Source: Lysobacterales bacterium (GTDB taxonomy: Bacteria; Pseudomonadota; Gammaproteobacteria; Xanthomonadales; SZUA-36). From it: a DNA stretch of 52,876 nucleotides. The notes beneath the pieces were generated by a model. The model did not search any database. It saw nothing but the letters and a program-made list of their open reading frames with translations, and was not told the origin of the DNA. A program made the position numbers and the translations under genes. Every line of letters begins with the position of its first letter. Position 1 is the first letter of the stretch. Positions 35,001 to 41,048 of the stretch are shown here, piece by piece. The stretch lies in NCBI GenBank assembly GCA_028289465.1, contig JANQPM010000011.1:1-52876 (forward strand), written 5' to 3'.

Positions 35001-35210
35001 AGTGAGTGGATAGGTCACCTGATCTTCAACCACCTGAGGCGCCTGGCCGGGATAGCTGGTTTTGATAATGACCTGAACGTCGGACAAATCCGGGATCGCA
35101 TCTACCGGGGTGTTTTTTAGCGAGAATAATCCGGCACCGACTAAAATTGCCGTCGCCAGCAACACAAAAAAACGGTTGTTGACAGACCAGCGGATAATAG
35201 ACTCAATCAT
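32073..35210 (-). CDS. cusA: CusA-type copper/silver RND efflux pump
   Basis: CusA is the inner-membrane RND pump of a tripartite metal efflux system. The protein of about 1045 residues has the N-terminal MIESIIRWSVNNRFFVLLATAILV helix, 12 membrane helices and two large periplasmic loops. Three Met residues that match positions reported for Cu/Ag transport in E. coli CusA are seen in context: in YMPTTYPG, PLTMIETF and RIDMLATGIKTP. This favours Cu/Ag over Zn/Co. The adaptor gene's stop overlaps this start. An alternative upstream start at 35234 has less support. Confidence 0.93.
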   Translation of the reverse strand: MIESIIRWSVNNRFFVLLATAILVGAGLFSLKNTPVDAIPDLSDVQVIIKTSYPGQAPQVVEDQVTYPLTTAMLSVPGAVTVRGYSFFGDSYVYVIFDEDTDLYWARSRVLEYLGQAAPSLPANAQPRLGPDATGVGWIYLYALVDRTGQHDISQLRSIQDWFLKYELQAVPGVSEVAAVGGMVKQYQVTVNPEKLRAYDIPLAHIQMAIKRANQEVGASVVEMAEAEYMVRSSGYIQSEQDLMRIPLGVNHQGTPLRLGDIADIGIGPQMRRGIAELNGEGETVGGVVVMRFGENAQQTIDGVKAKLATLKQGLPDGVEIVTVYDRSGLIERAVDNLWQKLLEELAMVGLVCIVFLLHLRSSLVAMISLPIGILAAFIVMYMQGLNANIMSLGGIAIAIGAMIDGAIVLIENMHKHMERQTVTAQNRWQIVADSASEVGPALFFSLLIITVSFLPVFTLEAQEGRMFSPLAFTKTYAMAAAAALAITLVPVLMGYFIRGRVRGEKENPVNRFLVQSYKPILKAVLTFPKTTLLVALLIGASTWWPLQHIGSEFIPPLDEGDLMYMPTTYPGISIGKARELLQQTDKLIRTVPEVKTVFGKIGRAETATDPAPLTMIETFIQLKDRSDWRPGVTSESIRKELDALVKLPGVTNAWVMPIKTRIDMLATGIKTPVGIKIAGADLNAIQDIGRQLEEILADLPGTASVYSERVAGGRYIKVDINRESASRFGLNIADVQQVIASAIGGINVTQTVEGLERYPVNIRYPQSYRNSPEQLALLPIVTQLGQRIALGDVATVSIEEGPPGIKSENSRVNGWVFVDIKGVDIGSYVERATQVVAEQLTLPPGYSINWSGQYEYMLRAIEKLTYVVPLTLAIIVVLLYLNFRQLAPVLILMGTLPLSLVGSFWLMYWLDFNFSVAVGVGTIALAGVAVETGVIMLVYLNQAWQEQCRKHAPGGRLSTPVLFAAVLTGAAVRVRPVLMTACATIIGLIPIMLGSGTGSEVMSRLAAPMVGGMVSAVLLTLLVLPVVFYLWKKLTLEQQPVEAH

Positions 35211-36717
35211 GGCGGCCTCCCTGATGAGCATCATCCATCTCCGTCATGGCCGGACCGTTATCGTGCCGCGTCAGCTCAACGACGATGAAATCGCCGTCAA
35301 TAATTTCGAAGGTAAAATCAATACGGCCTCCCTCCGTTAAGGTGTCAATCGCCAGATTGTCGGCGGCCAAAAAATCCATGGTCACGGCCGGCCGGTTCCA
35401 TTTTTCGATCGGGTCGCGCGAGATATTCAGGATTCGGCGCTGTATATCGATATGATTGACGGTGCCGGCCGTTGTCGCAGTGGGTGGTTTCTCCGAATCC
35501 GGAGAAGCCTCGCCATGATGCAGGCGCTGAAAATCGGACGTTTTACTGGATTCTGAATCGAGCAGGAACTGGGCCGAAGTGACGATTGCTTCGCCTTCGG
35601 CCAAACCACTGATAACTTCCGCATAGTCCTCGGCAACATACCCCAGCGTCACCGCCACCGACTTGAAGCGGCCTTCGCCTTTTGCCAATACCACTCGATC
35701 CTGCGTGCCGGTACGGATCGCCGCTTCCCGGGGAATGACCAGTGCATCGTTTCTTGCACGGGCGTGGATGGCAACCTGTGCAAACATATTGGGTTTTAAT
35801 AAGCCGTCGGGATTGGCGAAACGCAAGCGAACCCGCACTGTACGCGTTTCGGCGTCCAAAGTCGGATACACATAATCCACCCTTCCCTGCCAGCGCTGCC
35901 CCGGTAAGTAATCCAGAGCCATCGTCACGGACAAGCCCACCGTCACAAGTGCCGCCTGGCGCTCAAACACTTTCGCTTCCACCCAGACATTCTCCAGTGT
36001 GCCCACCGACATCAGCGTGGTGCCCGGCTTGACGAAAAAGCCTTCGCGAATATTCAAATTATCCACAACGCCCGTTTGCGGGACGTAAAAGATGAGCGTT
36101 TGCCTTACTGTGCGGTCACGTTTGAGTTTGGCAACCACTGCTGCGTCGATCTGCAGTGCTTTCAAACGATCCTCTGCCGCCTGAATCAAGCGTGCGTTGT
36201 TGCGATTTAGCGCCAACAGCAATTCTTCCTGGGCGTTGACCAGCTGCGGGGAGTAAAGTGAATAGAGCGGGTCGCCCCGTTTGACCGGGTCGCCGGCGGC
36301 TTTGACATACAGCTTTTCAACCCATCCTTCGACGCGAGGGTGAACGTGAATCAGCCGGTCTTCATCGTATTGCACATAGCCGACGGTGGTGATTTCCGCG
36401 TGCAACATGCGGCGCTCCACCTTGGCTGTGCGTACCCCCAGGTTATTCTCCACATCGGGCGAGATGGCTATGACTCCGGCTTCATCCGGGCTGGCACCTG
36501 CATTTTCATAGACAGGAACCAGATCCATTCCCATCGGCGATTTGCCGGGCTGGTCCCGACGATAGTCGGGGTCCATCGGTGCGACCCAGTAAAGAGGCTG
36601 TTTCCGCTGACCAGTGTCGACACCGCCGGTCTGGTCCATGCCCAGTTTAGTGAGAAAATGTGTCGCTGCTGCGGTAGCCAGCAGCGCAATCGCTATCAGC
36701 AAGTAGGATCTATTCAT
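35203..36717 (-). CDS. cusB: Efflux RND periplasmic adaptor (CusB-like) with extra domains
   Basis: The adaptor of about 504 residues connects the RND pump to the outer-membrane channel. After an N-terminal anchor (SYLLIAIALLATAAA) it has a heavy-metal-binding-like segment, YWVAPMDPDYRRDQPGKSPM, where the usual CPMHP is APMDP. Then comes the lipoyl/barrel-sandwich core, and at the C-terminus a CusF-like domain (HIDIQRRILNISRDPIEKWN, then RPAVTMDFLAADNL). The Trp is kept but one Met of the metal site is Val and the His is Arg. The start at 36717 has a GGAG site; the stop overlaps cusA. Confidence 0.9.
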   Translation of the reverse strand: MNRSYLLIAIALLATAAATHFLTKLGMDQTGGVDTGQRKQPLYWVAPMDPDYRRDQPGKSPMGMDLVPVYENAGASPDEAGVIAISPDVENNLGVRTAKVERRMLHAEITTVGYVQYDEDRLIHVHPRVEGWVEKLYVKAAGDPVKRGDPLYSLYSPQLVNAQEELLLALNRNNARLIQAAEDRLKALQIDAAVVAKLKRDRTVRQTLIFYVPQTGVVDNLNIREGFFVKPGTTLMSVGTLENVWVEAKVFERQAALVTVGLSVTMALDYLPGQRWQGRVDYVYPTLDAETRTVRVRLRFANPDGLLKPNMFAQVAIHARARNDALVIPREAAIRTGTQDRVVLAKGEGRFKSVAVTLGYVAEDYAEVISGLAEGEAIVTSAQFLLDSESSKTSDFQRLHHGEASPDSEKPPTATTAGTVNHIDIQRRILNISRDPIEKWNRPAVTMDFLAADNLAIDTLTEGGRIDFTFEIIDGDFIVVELTRHDNGPAMTEMDDAHQGGRHD

Positions 36718-38020
36718 CAGAAAATTCTCCAGCGTTTTCACTGCCTGCAGGAACTAGAAAATAGTTCAGCTCGGCAACGGTCTGGAACCGATCGACGGTA
36801 ATGTTCAGGTAGTCGATATTGGCGTTGAGTTCGGCAATGCGTGCACGCACTACCTCGGCAAAATCGCCCGCATCGGTGGTATAGGCAGTCAACGCGGCTT
36901 CGGCCTGATCGTGAGTTTCCTGCAGCAACCGTTCTTCGTACAAGGCTTTGCGCTGGTTCAGGCGTTGCCAGCGCGCTCTGGCGGTTTCAAGACGCGCATG
37001 CATTGACCGCAGCGCAAGGGTTTTTTCGGTTTTCAGGGCTTCCGATGTTGCGACAGCTGCCTCAACATCCTTGTCCTGACGACTACGGGTAAACAACGGT
37101 ACATCGATACTCACGCCCACCGAGAAAAAATCACTGCGGCCATTCCCCAGCGGATCATCATCGCGATAGCTGTAGCTGGCGTTGACGCCCCATTGCGGTT
37201 TGTATTTTTGCCGTGCAAGCTGAACCTCTGTTTCGCTGGCAGCGACTTGTTGATCAAGCGCCTTGATCGCAGGATGGGCGGTGAGACGGGGTAAGAGGCC
37301 CACTGTATCGGTATCTAGTGCACTGCCCAGCGGTATCTGGGGCAAGGCGGCACTAAGCACATACGCATGGCCGACTGATACCGGCAACCACTCGCCCAGC
37401 TCGGCACGGGACATTTCCTGCTGTTGCTGCAGAATCGTTAAACGATCTTCGAGCCGTGTCAGCTCAAGCTGTGCACGCACTAAATCCTGCTGGCGTGTTC
37501 GACCTATCGCGCTGGTATAACTCGACTGTGCGACATCTACCAAGTGCTCAAACAACGCGCGATCTTTCTCAATCAGACGGATCGCTTCGCGGTGACGGTA
37601 AACTTCCAGCCAAAGTTGCGCAACAGACATAGCAACCCGGGTCTGGCGGTCCTGGCGCATATAGGGATGTTGCTGACTCAGCTCACTAAGCCGTTGGCGC
37701 TGCAGGGCCCGAGTATTTCCGCGCGGAAACACCTGGCTAAGCCCTACCCTGAATTGGGTCATCGGTTCCTGCCCAAAATCAAAGGTATCCACCGGCAGGT
37801 TGACGAAGCCCAGGGACACCGTCGGGTCAGGCAGTGTCCCGGCTGACACGCTGCGGGCGGTATTGGCTTGCTCGCGATAATAACTTCCCGACAGCCAGGG
37901 GTCATTTTCCTGGGCCAGAACTATCGCCCGTTCAAGACTTAACGGTGTCTTGGCAATGACTGCCGGTAATAGACTGACAAATAGCGCTAGTGCGCAGGCG
38001 CATTTAAATAAGAATCTCAT
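36710..38020 (-). CDS. cusC: TolC-family outer-membrane efflux protein (CusC-like)
   Basis: This 436-residue outer-membrane protein has a signal peptide (FLFKCACALALFVSLLPAVIA) and the paired helical barrel repeats of the TolC family. It heads the efflux operon and shares its last bases with the adaptor gene. As the channel for CusBA it should complete a tripartite pump. Confidence 0.9.
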   Translation of the reverse strand: MRFLFKCACALALFVSLLPAVIAKTPLSLERAIVLAQENDPWLSGSYYREQANTARSVSAGTLPDPTVSLGFVNLPVDTFDFGQEPMTQFRVGLSQVFPRGNTRALQRQRLSELSQQHPYMRQDRQTRVAMSVAQLWLEVYRHREAIRLIEKDRALFEHLVDVAQSSYTSAIGRTRQQDLVRAQLELTRLEDRLTILQQQQEMSRAELGEWLPVSVGHAYVLSAALPQIPLGSALDTDTVGLLPRLTAHPAIKALDQQVAASETEVQLARQKYKPQWGVNASYSYRDDDPLGNGRSDFFSVGVSIDVPLFTRSRQDKDVEAAVATSEALKTEKTLALRSMHARLETARARWQRLNQRKALYEERLLQETHDQAEAALTAYTTDAGDFAEVVRARIAELNANIDYLNITVDRFQTVAELNYFLVPAGSENAGEFSDE

Positions 38021-38127
38021 AACAGCTCCCGATAAGAGTGCCGGCCAACAGGGCCGCTCAACAGGGAGGAAAAACTCCCGCTAACAGTGCCGGTAGGCTC
38101 GCTACGTGCAGGCGCACCTATCCTGTA

Positions 38128-38508
38128 TTAGCTGGAAATGGGGGGACGAAACAGCGAGAGAAGCGTGGGATCAAGATAAGAAATAGTGTATTTCACGTTG
38201 AGCACGCCGGTATAGAACGGGCTGTCTTGTACATCAGCCGTGGTGCCCATAGAGGGTAACTTGACGCAATTGCTCATCGTGCAGAAGCCATCTTCACAAC
38301 AGTCGACAGCAGACTGATCGGTATCGGCAGGGTCATGCATCGCATGTGCTGAATGGTCCATGCCGTCCATAGAGATCATAGCCTCGGCATGACCGTCGCC
38401 GAATGACATTGGGCAGAACACGCTCACAGCAGCGATCGACTGGCTGACAAAAGCCAGTATCATCACCAAAACCAGCAAAAACCTGCGTGTATCAATATCC
38501 ATCAGCAT
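38128..38508 (-). CDS. Small secreted His/Met/Cys-rich protein upstream of the efflux operon
   Basis: This protein of about 126 residues has a hydrophobic leader (FLLVLVMILAFVSQSIAAV) and a metal-ligand-rich middle with MSFGDGHAEAMISMDGMDHS, AHAMHD, and then CCEDGFC. The C-terminal tail ends in LLSLFRPPISS. Small His/Met-rich proteins with such endings accompany copper efflux genes in other bacteria. The start is uncertain between ATG 38508 and ATG 38502. Copper binding is inferred from residues and neighbours only. Confidence 0.7.
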   Translation of the reverse strand: MLMDIDTRRFLLVLVMILAFVSQSIAAVSVFCPMSFGDGHAEAMISMDGMDHSAHAMHDPADTDQSAVDCCEDGFCTMSNCVKLPSMGTTADVQDSPFYTGVLNVKYTISYLDPTLLSLFRPPISS

Positions 38509-38739
38509 ATGAATTAGTTGAGCCGTGCCCACCTATTGTATAAGGATAGCCTAGGCAACGAAAAGTTCACACCAGCCAGTACAAGCAACCAGGCACGGCG
38601 CATAGTATAAACCCGCTACCATTCCTTATGGCCAGCAAATACGCGCCTGATTTAGCCCTCAACAGCAGCTGCTTCACGGCCAGCACCCTTTCCTACTCCC
38701 AGCAGGAAAGCCAACCCGCCTCCCCCAAAATGCAGCGAA

Positions 38740-38773
38740 GGGCGGTTTTCGCCCAAGGGGCGAAAGAAGCCCC
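38740..38773 (+). repeat. Hairpin repeat copy 5 (next to tRNA-Leu)
   Basis: GGGCGGTTTTCGCCC, loop, then GGGGCGAAAGAAGCCCC. The copy lies 21 bp from the tRNA-Leu 3' end, linked by a short spacer that ends GAAGTGG. Confidence 0.8.
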
Positions 38774-38794
38774 GAGCGGTCCATTACCCCGAAG

Positions 38795-38881
38795 TGGTGC
38801 CCGGGGCCGGACTCGAACCGGCACGGTATTACTACCGAGGGATTTTAAGTCCCTTGCGTCTACCAATTTCGCCACCCGGGC
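38795..38881 (-). tRNA. tRNA-Leu (anticodon UAA)
   Basis: The 87-nt gene on the minus strand folds as a class II tRNA: acceptor GCCCGGG pairs with CCCGGGC, the anticodon loop is ACTTAAAAT with UAA, and the long variable arm and GGTTCGAGTCC T-loop are present. The CCA end is encoded. Confidence 0.95.
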
Positions 38882-38928
38882 AGGTGGTTAACAGAACGAC
38901 AGGCAAGTGTACCCCAAAGTGCTGCAAA

Positions 38929-38958
38929 GGACAGTTTTCACTGCAGGCGAAAAAATCC
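38929..38958 (+). repeat. Hairpin repeat copy 6, degenerate
   Basis: GGACAGTTTTCACTGCAGGC followed by GAAAAAATCC retains the layout, with a shortened and mutated stem. Confidence 0.55.
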
Positions 38959-38975
38959 AATGGTCCACCATTGGA

Positions 38976-39102
38976 AACAGCCTCACAGCCAGCACCCTCC
39001 GCTACACCCGGTGGGAAAGCCGATCTGTTTACCCCAAACGCAGCGAAGGGCGGTTTTCGCCAACGGCGAAAGAAGCCCTGAACGGTCAATTACCCGGAAG
39101 TG
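38976..39102 (+). repeat. 127-bp direct repeat, copy 1
   Basis: This segment recurs 164 bp downstream (39140-39266) with about two differences near GCTACACC. Each copy holds a hairpin unit. Confidence 0.85.
39047..39079 (+). repeat. Hairpin repeat copy 7
   Basis: AGGGCGGTTTTCGCC, loop, then GGCGAAAGAAGCCCT. It is inside direct repeat copy 1. Confidence 0.8.
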
Positions 39103-39103
39103 A

Positions 39104-39137
39104 GGGGCGATTTTCGCCCAAAGGGCGAATGAAGCCC
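39104..39137 (+). repeat. Hairpin repeat copy 8
   Basis: GGGGCGATTTTCGCCC, loop, then GGGCGAATGAAGCCC. It lies between the two direct-repeat copies. Confidence 0.75.
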
Positions 39138-39139
39138 AG

Positions 39140-39266
39140 AACAGCCTCACAGCCAGCACCCTCCGCTACACCTAGTGGGAAAGCCGATCTGTTTACCCCA
39201 AACGCAGCGAAGGGCGGTTTTCGCCAACGGCGAAAGAAGCCCTGAACGGTCAATTACCCGGAAGTG
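39140..39266 (+). repeat. 127-bp direct repeat, copy 2
   Basis: This is a near-exact copy of 38976-39102. Its last two bases (39265-39266) overlap the encoded CCA end of tRNA-Cys. Confidence 0.85.
39211..39243 (+). repeat. Hairpin repeat copy 9
   Basis: This is identical to copy 7, inside direct-repeat copy 2. It lies 21 bp from the tRNA-Cys 3' end, just as copy 5 does from tRNA-Leu. Confidence 0.8.
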
Positions 39267-39338
39267 GAGGCTAGGCCCGGAATCGAACCGAGGTCAACGG
39301 CTTTGCAGGCCGCTGCATAACCACTCTGCCACCTAGCC
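39265..39338 (-). tRNA. tRNA-Cys (anticodon GCA)
   Basis: The 74-nt gene on the minus strand has acceptor GGCTAGG/CCTAGCC, D-arm, anticodon loop with GCA (CTGCAAA), T-loop GGTTCGATTCC and an encoded CCA. Confidence 0.95.
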
Positions 39339-39374
39339 TTTATGGGTCTGTCATCAATCAGGGCGGCTATTCTA

Positions 39375-39938
39375 CTACCCGTCAGTACCAGATTCTACTC
39401 TGCGCATGTACTGATTTCGAACGTGCATCCAGGATTTTCCGCCGTCGAACGAGCGTTCCATTCTGACGTCCTGTTCGTTCTCCGTCTTGCGGGTGAGGAC
39501 AAAACGGAAAAGCATCGAGTCACCGTTCGCACGCCAAGTTTCGGCCTGAACAGTGGCGGTATCAACGTCCTGCTTCATCACGTAGTAGTCGCCGCTGGTG
39601 TTAACGTCGATAAAAACGATCTGCCGCTCCTTCGGACTGTAAAATTTAATTGCCTGGCTCCAGTCCTCGCGGCCATCGATCCGGGTTACCAGTTTCAGCG
39701 CTTTCCCATCCAGGGTTCGGCTGAAGGTTTCCGTACCCTCAAAGGTATTCACGACATCCCCGTGCCTGTTCAGGCCTTCCCAGCGGCAATGCCAACTGCC
39801 CAGTTCGTAGTCGAAAATAGCCACCGCTTTACTGCGTGCCAGATCGACCGCTTCCACGGCTGGCTCTTTGGCTGGTTCCGCGGCTGGTGCCACCGTGCAA
39901 ACCAGCAGCGAGCAATACGCAATATGACGGATATTCAT
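39375..39938 (-). CDS. Secreted DUF1579-like protein
   Basis: This 187-residue protein has a signal peptide (MNIRHIAYCSLLVCTVAPAA) followed by an Ala/Glu-rich linker and a beta-barrel-like domain: FDYELGSWHCRWEGLN, NTFEGTETFSRTLDG, RQIVFIDVNTSGDYY, MERSFDGGKSWMHV. The layout is like lipocalin-type DUF1579 proteins; the match is by pattern, so this is a tentative family call. It lies between tRNA-Cys and tRNA-Gly on the same strand. Confidence 0.7.
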   Translation of the reverse strand: MNIRHIAYCSLLVCTVAPAAEPAKEPAVEAVDLARSKAVAIFDYELGSWHCRWEGLNRHGDVVNTFEGTETFSRTLDGKALKLVTRIDGREDWSQAIKFYSPKERQIVFIDVNTSGDYYVMKQDVDTATVQAETWRANGDSMLFRFVLTRKTENEQDVRMERSFDGGKSWMHVRNQYMRRVESGTDG

Positions 39939-40054
39939 CACGATTCTCCTGAATTCGTCCGGCTATCATCGCGCAGTTGGCCGGGGCTGTGACGAAAATG
40001 CGATAACTGGTGCTCTCATCGGTGACCGGTCGCGAGGCAGGCAGCCGACCGCTC

Positions 40055-40089
40055 AAAAAAAAGCCCCGCCGTTTCCGGCAAGGCTTTTC
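40055..40089 (-). terminator. Rho-independent terminator after tRNA-Gly
   Basis: On the minus strand, AAAAGCCTTGCCGGAAACGG continues to CGGGGCTTTTTTTT, a GC-rich hairpin with a T-run just downstream of tRNA-Gly. Confidence 0.85.
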
Positions 40090-40097
40090 AAGTAATC

Positions 40098-40173
<76 letters not shown>

Positions 40174-40277
40174 CTGTAGGCGACCGCTCTCGGACGGCGA
40201 TCAGGGGAGTGAATTGTAAGCGAATCCCACGCGCTGTCAAGAGCTCCCGATGAATTTCGCCGTATATCGTATAACGC

Positions 40278-40305
40278 TTGAAAATTCTTGATTTGTCAAT
40301 ATATT
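40278..40305 (+). promoter_or_regulatory. Promoter for infA
   Basis: TTGAAA (40278-40283) and TATATT (40300-40305) are separated by 16 bp in an AT-rich stretch about 108 bp before the infA ATG. Confidence 0.55.
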
Positions 40306-40412
40306 ACAGACGCCACTGATGATTCCGGAAACGGTGAAATCCAATACCGGCACTTTGATATGAGGCCGCTCGGTGGCAGAATACACGGTTTTACATCATT
40401 ACCAGAGGTGAT

Positions 40413-40631
40413 ATGGCACGCGAAGACGTTATCGAAATGGAGGGCAAGGTTCTCGAAACCCTCCCCAATACCATGTTCCGGGTAGAACTGGACAATGGTC
40501 ACATCATTACTGCCCATATTTCCGGGCGTATGCGCAAGAACTACATTCGCATTCTGACCGGAGATAGGGTCAGGGTGGAAATGACACCCTATGATCTGAG
40601 CAAGGGGCGTATTACTTATCGGATGAAGTAA
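40413..40631 (+). CDS. infA: Translation initiation factor IF-1
   Basis: IF-1 is a small OB-fold protein that binds the ribosomal A site during initiation. The 72-residue protein is the exact family size, beginning [19 protein letters not shown] and containing [20 protein letters not shown] and [20 protein letters not shown]. The AGAGGTGAT sequence just before the ATG is a good ribosome-binding site. It is convergent with clpA across a repeat-filled gap. Confidence 0.97.
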   Translation: MAREDVIEMEGKVLETLPNTMFRVELDNGHIITAHISGRMRKNYIRILTGDRVRVEMTPYDLSKGRITYRMK

Positions 40632-40644
40632 TCGGAGTTCGCTC

Positions 40645-40680
40645 AGCGCTTCTTTCACCCTGTGGGTGAAAATCGCACTT
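40645..40680 (-). repeat. Hairpin repeat copy 10, inverted
   Basis: On the minus strand: GTGCGATTTTCACCC, ACA, GGGTGAAAGAAGCGC. The stem differs from copies 5-9 on both arms (CGCC/GGCG becomes CACC/GGTG). Confidence 0.8.
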
Positions 40681-40699
40681 CTCTCACCGCATCGGATTC

Positions 40700-40724
40700 A
40701 GCAGCCTACGGCTGCTTATTTTTG
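40700..40724 (+). terminator. Probable infA terminator
   Basis: AGCAGC, loop CTACG, GCTGCT, then TATTTTTG. The same hairpin recurs at about 40850 in the second repeat unit. Confidence 0.6.
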
Positions 40725-40794
40725 TGCTGGGGCGGTGTTTTTAATCGCGCCGCGGCAATCCGGTCGGCGGTGATTCTATTAGTGGCGTTCGCTC

Positions 40795-40830
40795 AGCGCT
40801 TCTTTCACCCTGCCGGTGAAAACCGCACTT
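40795..40830 (-). repeat. Hairpin repeat copy 11, inverted
   Basis: This is like copy 10, with loop and flank changes (CACCC TGC CGGTG, then AAAACCGCAC). Confidence 0.78.
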
Positions 40831-40948
40831 CTCTCACCGCATTGGATTCAGCAGCCTACGGCTGCTTATTTTGTGCTGAGGAGGTGTTTTTATTTGCGCC
40901 CCGGCAACCCGACCGGCGGTAGTTCTGTCCGCGGCGTTCCGTTCGTTC

Positions 40949-40983
40949 AGCGTTTCTTTCGGTCTGCGAGTGAAAACCGCCCT
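40949..40983 (-). repeat. Hairpin repeat copy 12, inverted and degenerate
   Basis: AGCGTTTCTTTCGGTCTGCG followed by AGTGAAAACCGCC retains the flanks but the stem has mismatches. Confidence 0.6.
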
Positions 40984-41048
40984 CCCCTCACCGGTTTTGG
41001 TTTAACAGCCCATAGCTACTAAGCGGTACTGGATGGCCGTTCTGCCGG

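Larger units (their letters stand above)
38882..39264. other. Intergenic repeat array between tRNA-Leu and tRNA-Cys
   Basis: This 383-bp region is almost all repeat: four hairpin copies and a 127-bp direct repeat. The open frames at 38907-39245 are in repeat DNA and are not genes. Confidence 0.8.
40632..41048. other. Intergenic repeat region between infA and clpA
   Basis: This 417-bp gap is a degenerate tandem repeat with a period of about 150 bp (units from 40637, 40787 and about 40941). Each unit carries an inverted hairpin copy, and the first two also carry an AGCAGC/GCTGCT hairpin with a T-run. Open frames here are repeat-derived and not genes. Confidence 0.8.

Noticed and set aside
38976..39266. 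CRISPR array from the repeats near the tRNAs
   Set aside because: The units are 127 bp with hairpins and have no short unique spacers; no cas gene is present.
39342..39992. A 216-codon plus-strand frame over the DUF1579-like gene
   Set aside because: It is the shadow of the minus-strand gene, which has a signal peptide and domain features; the plus frame has none.
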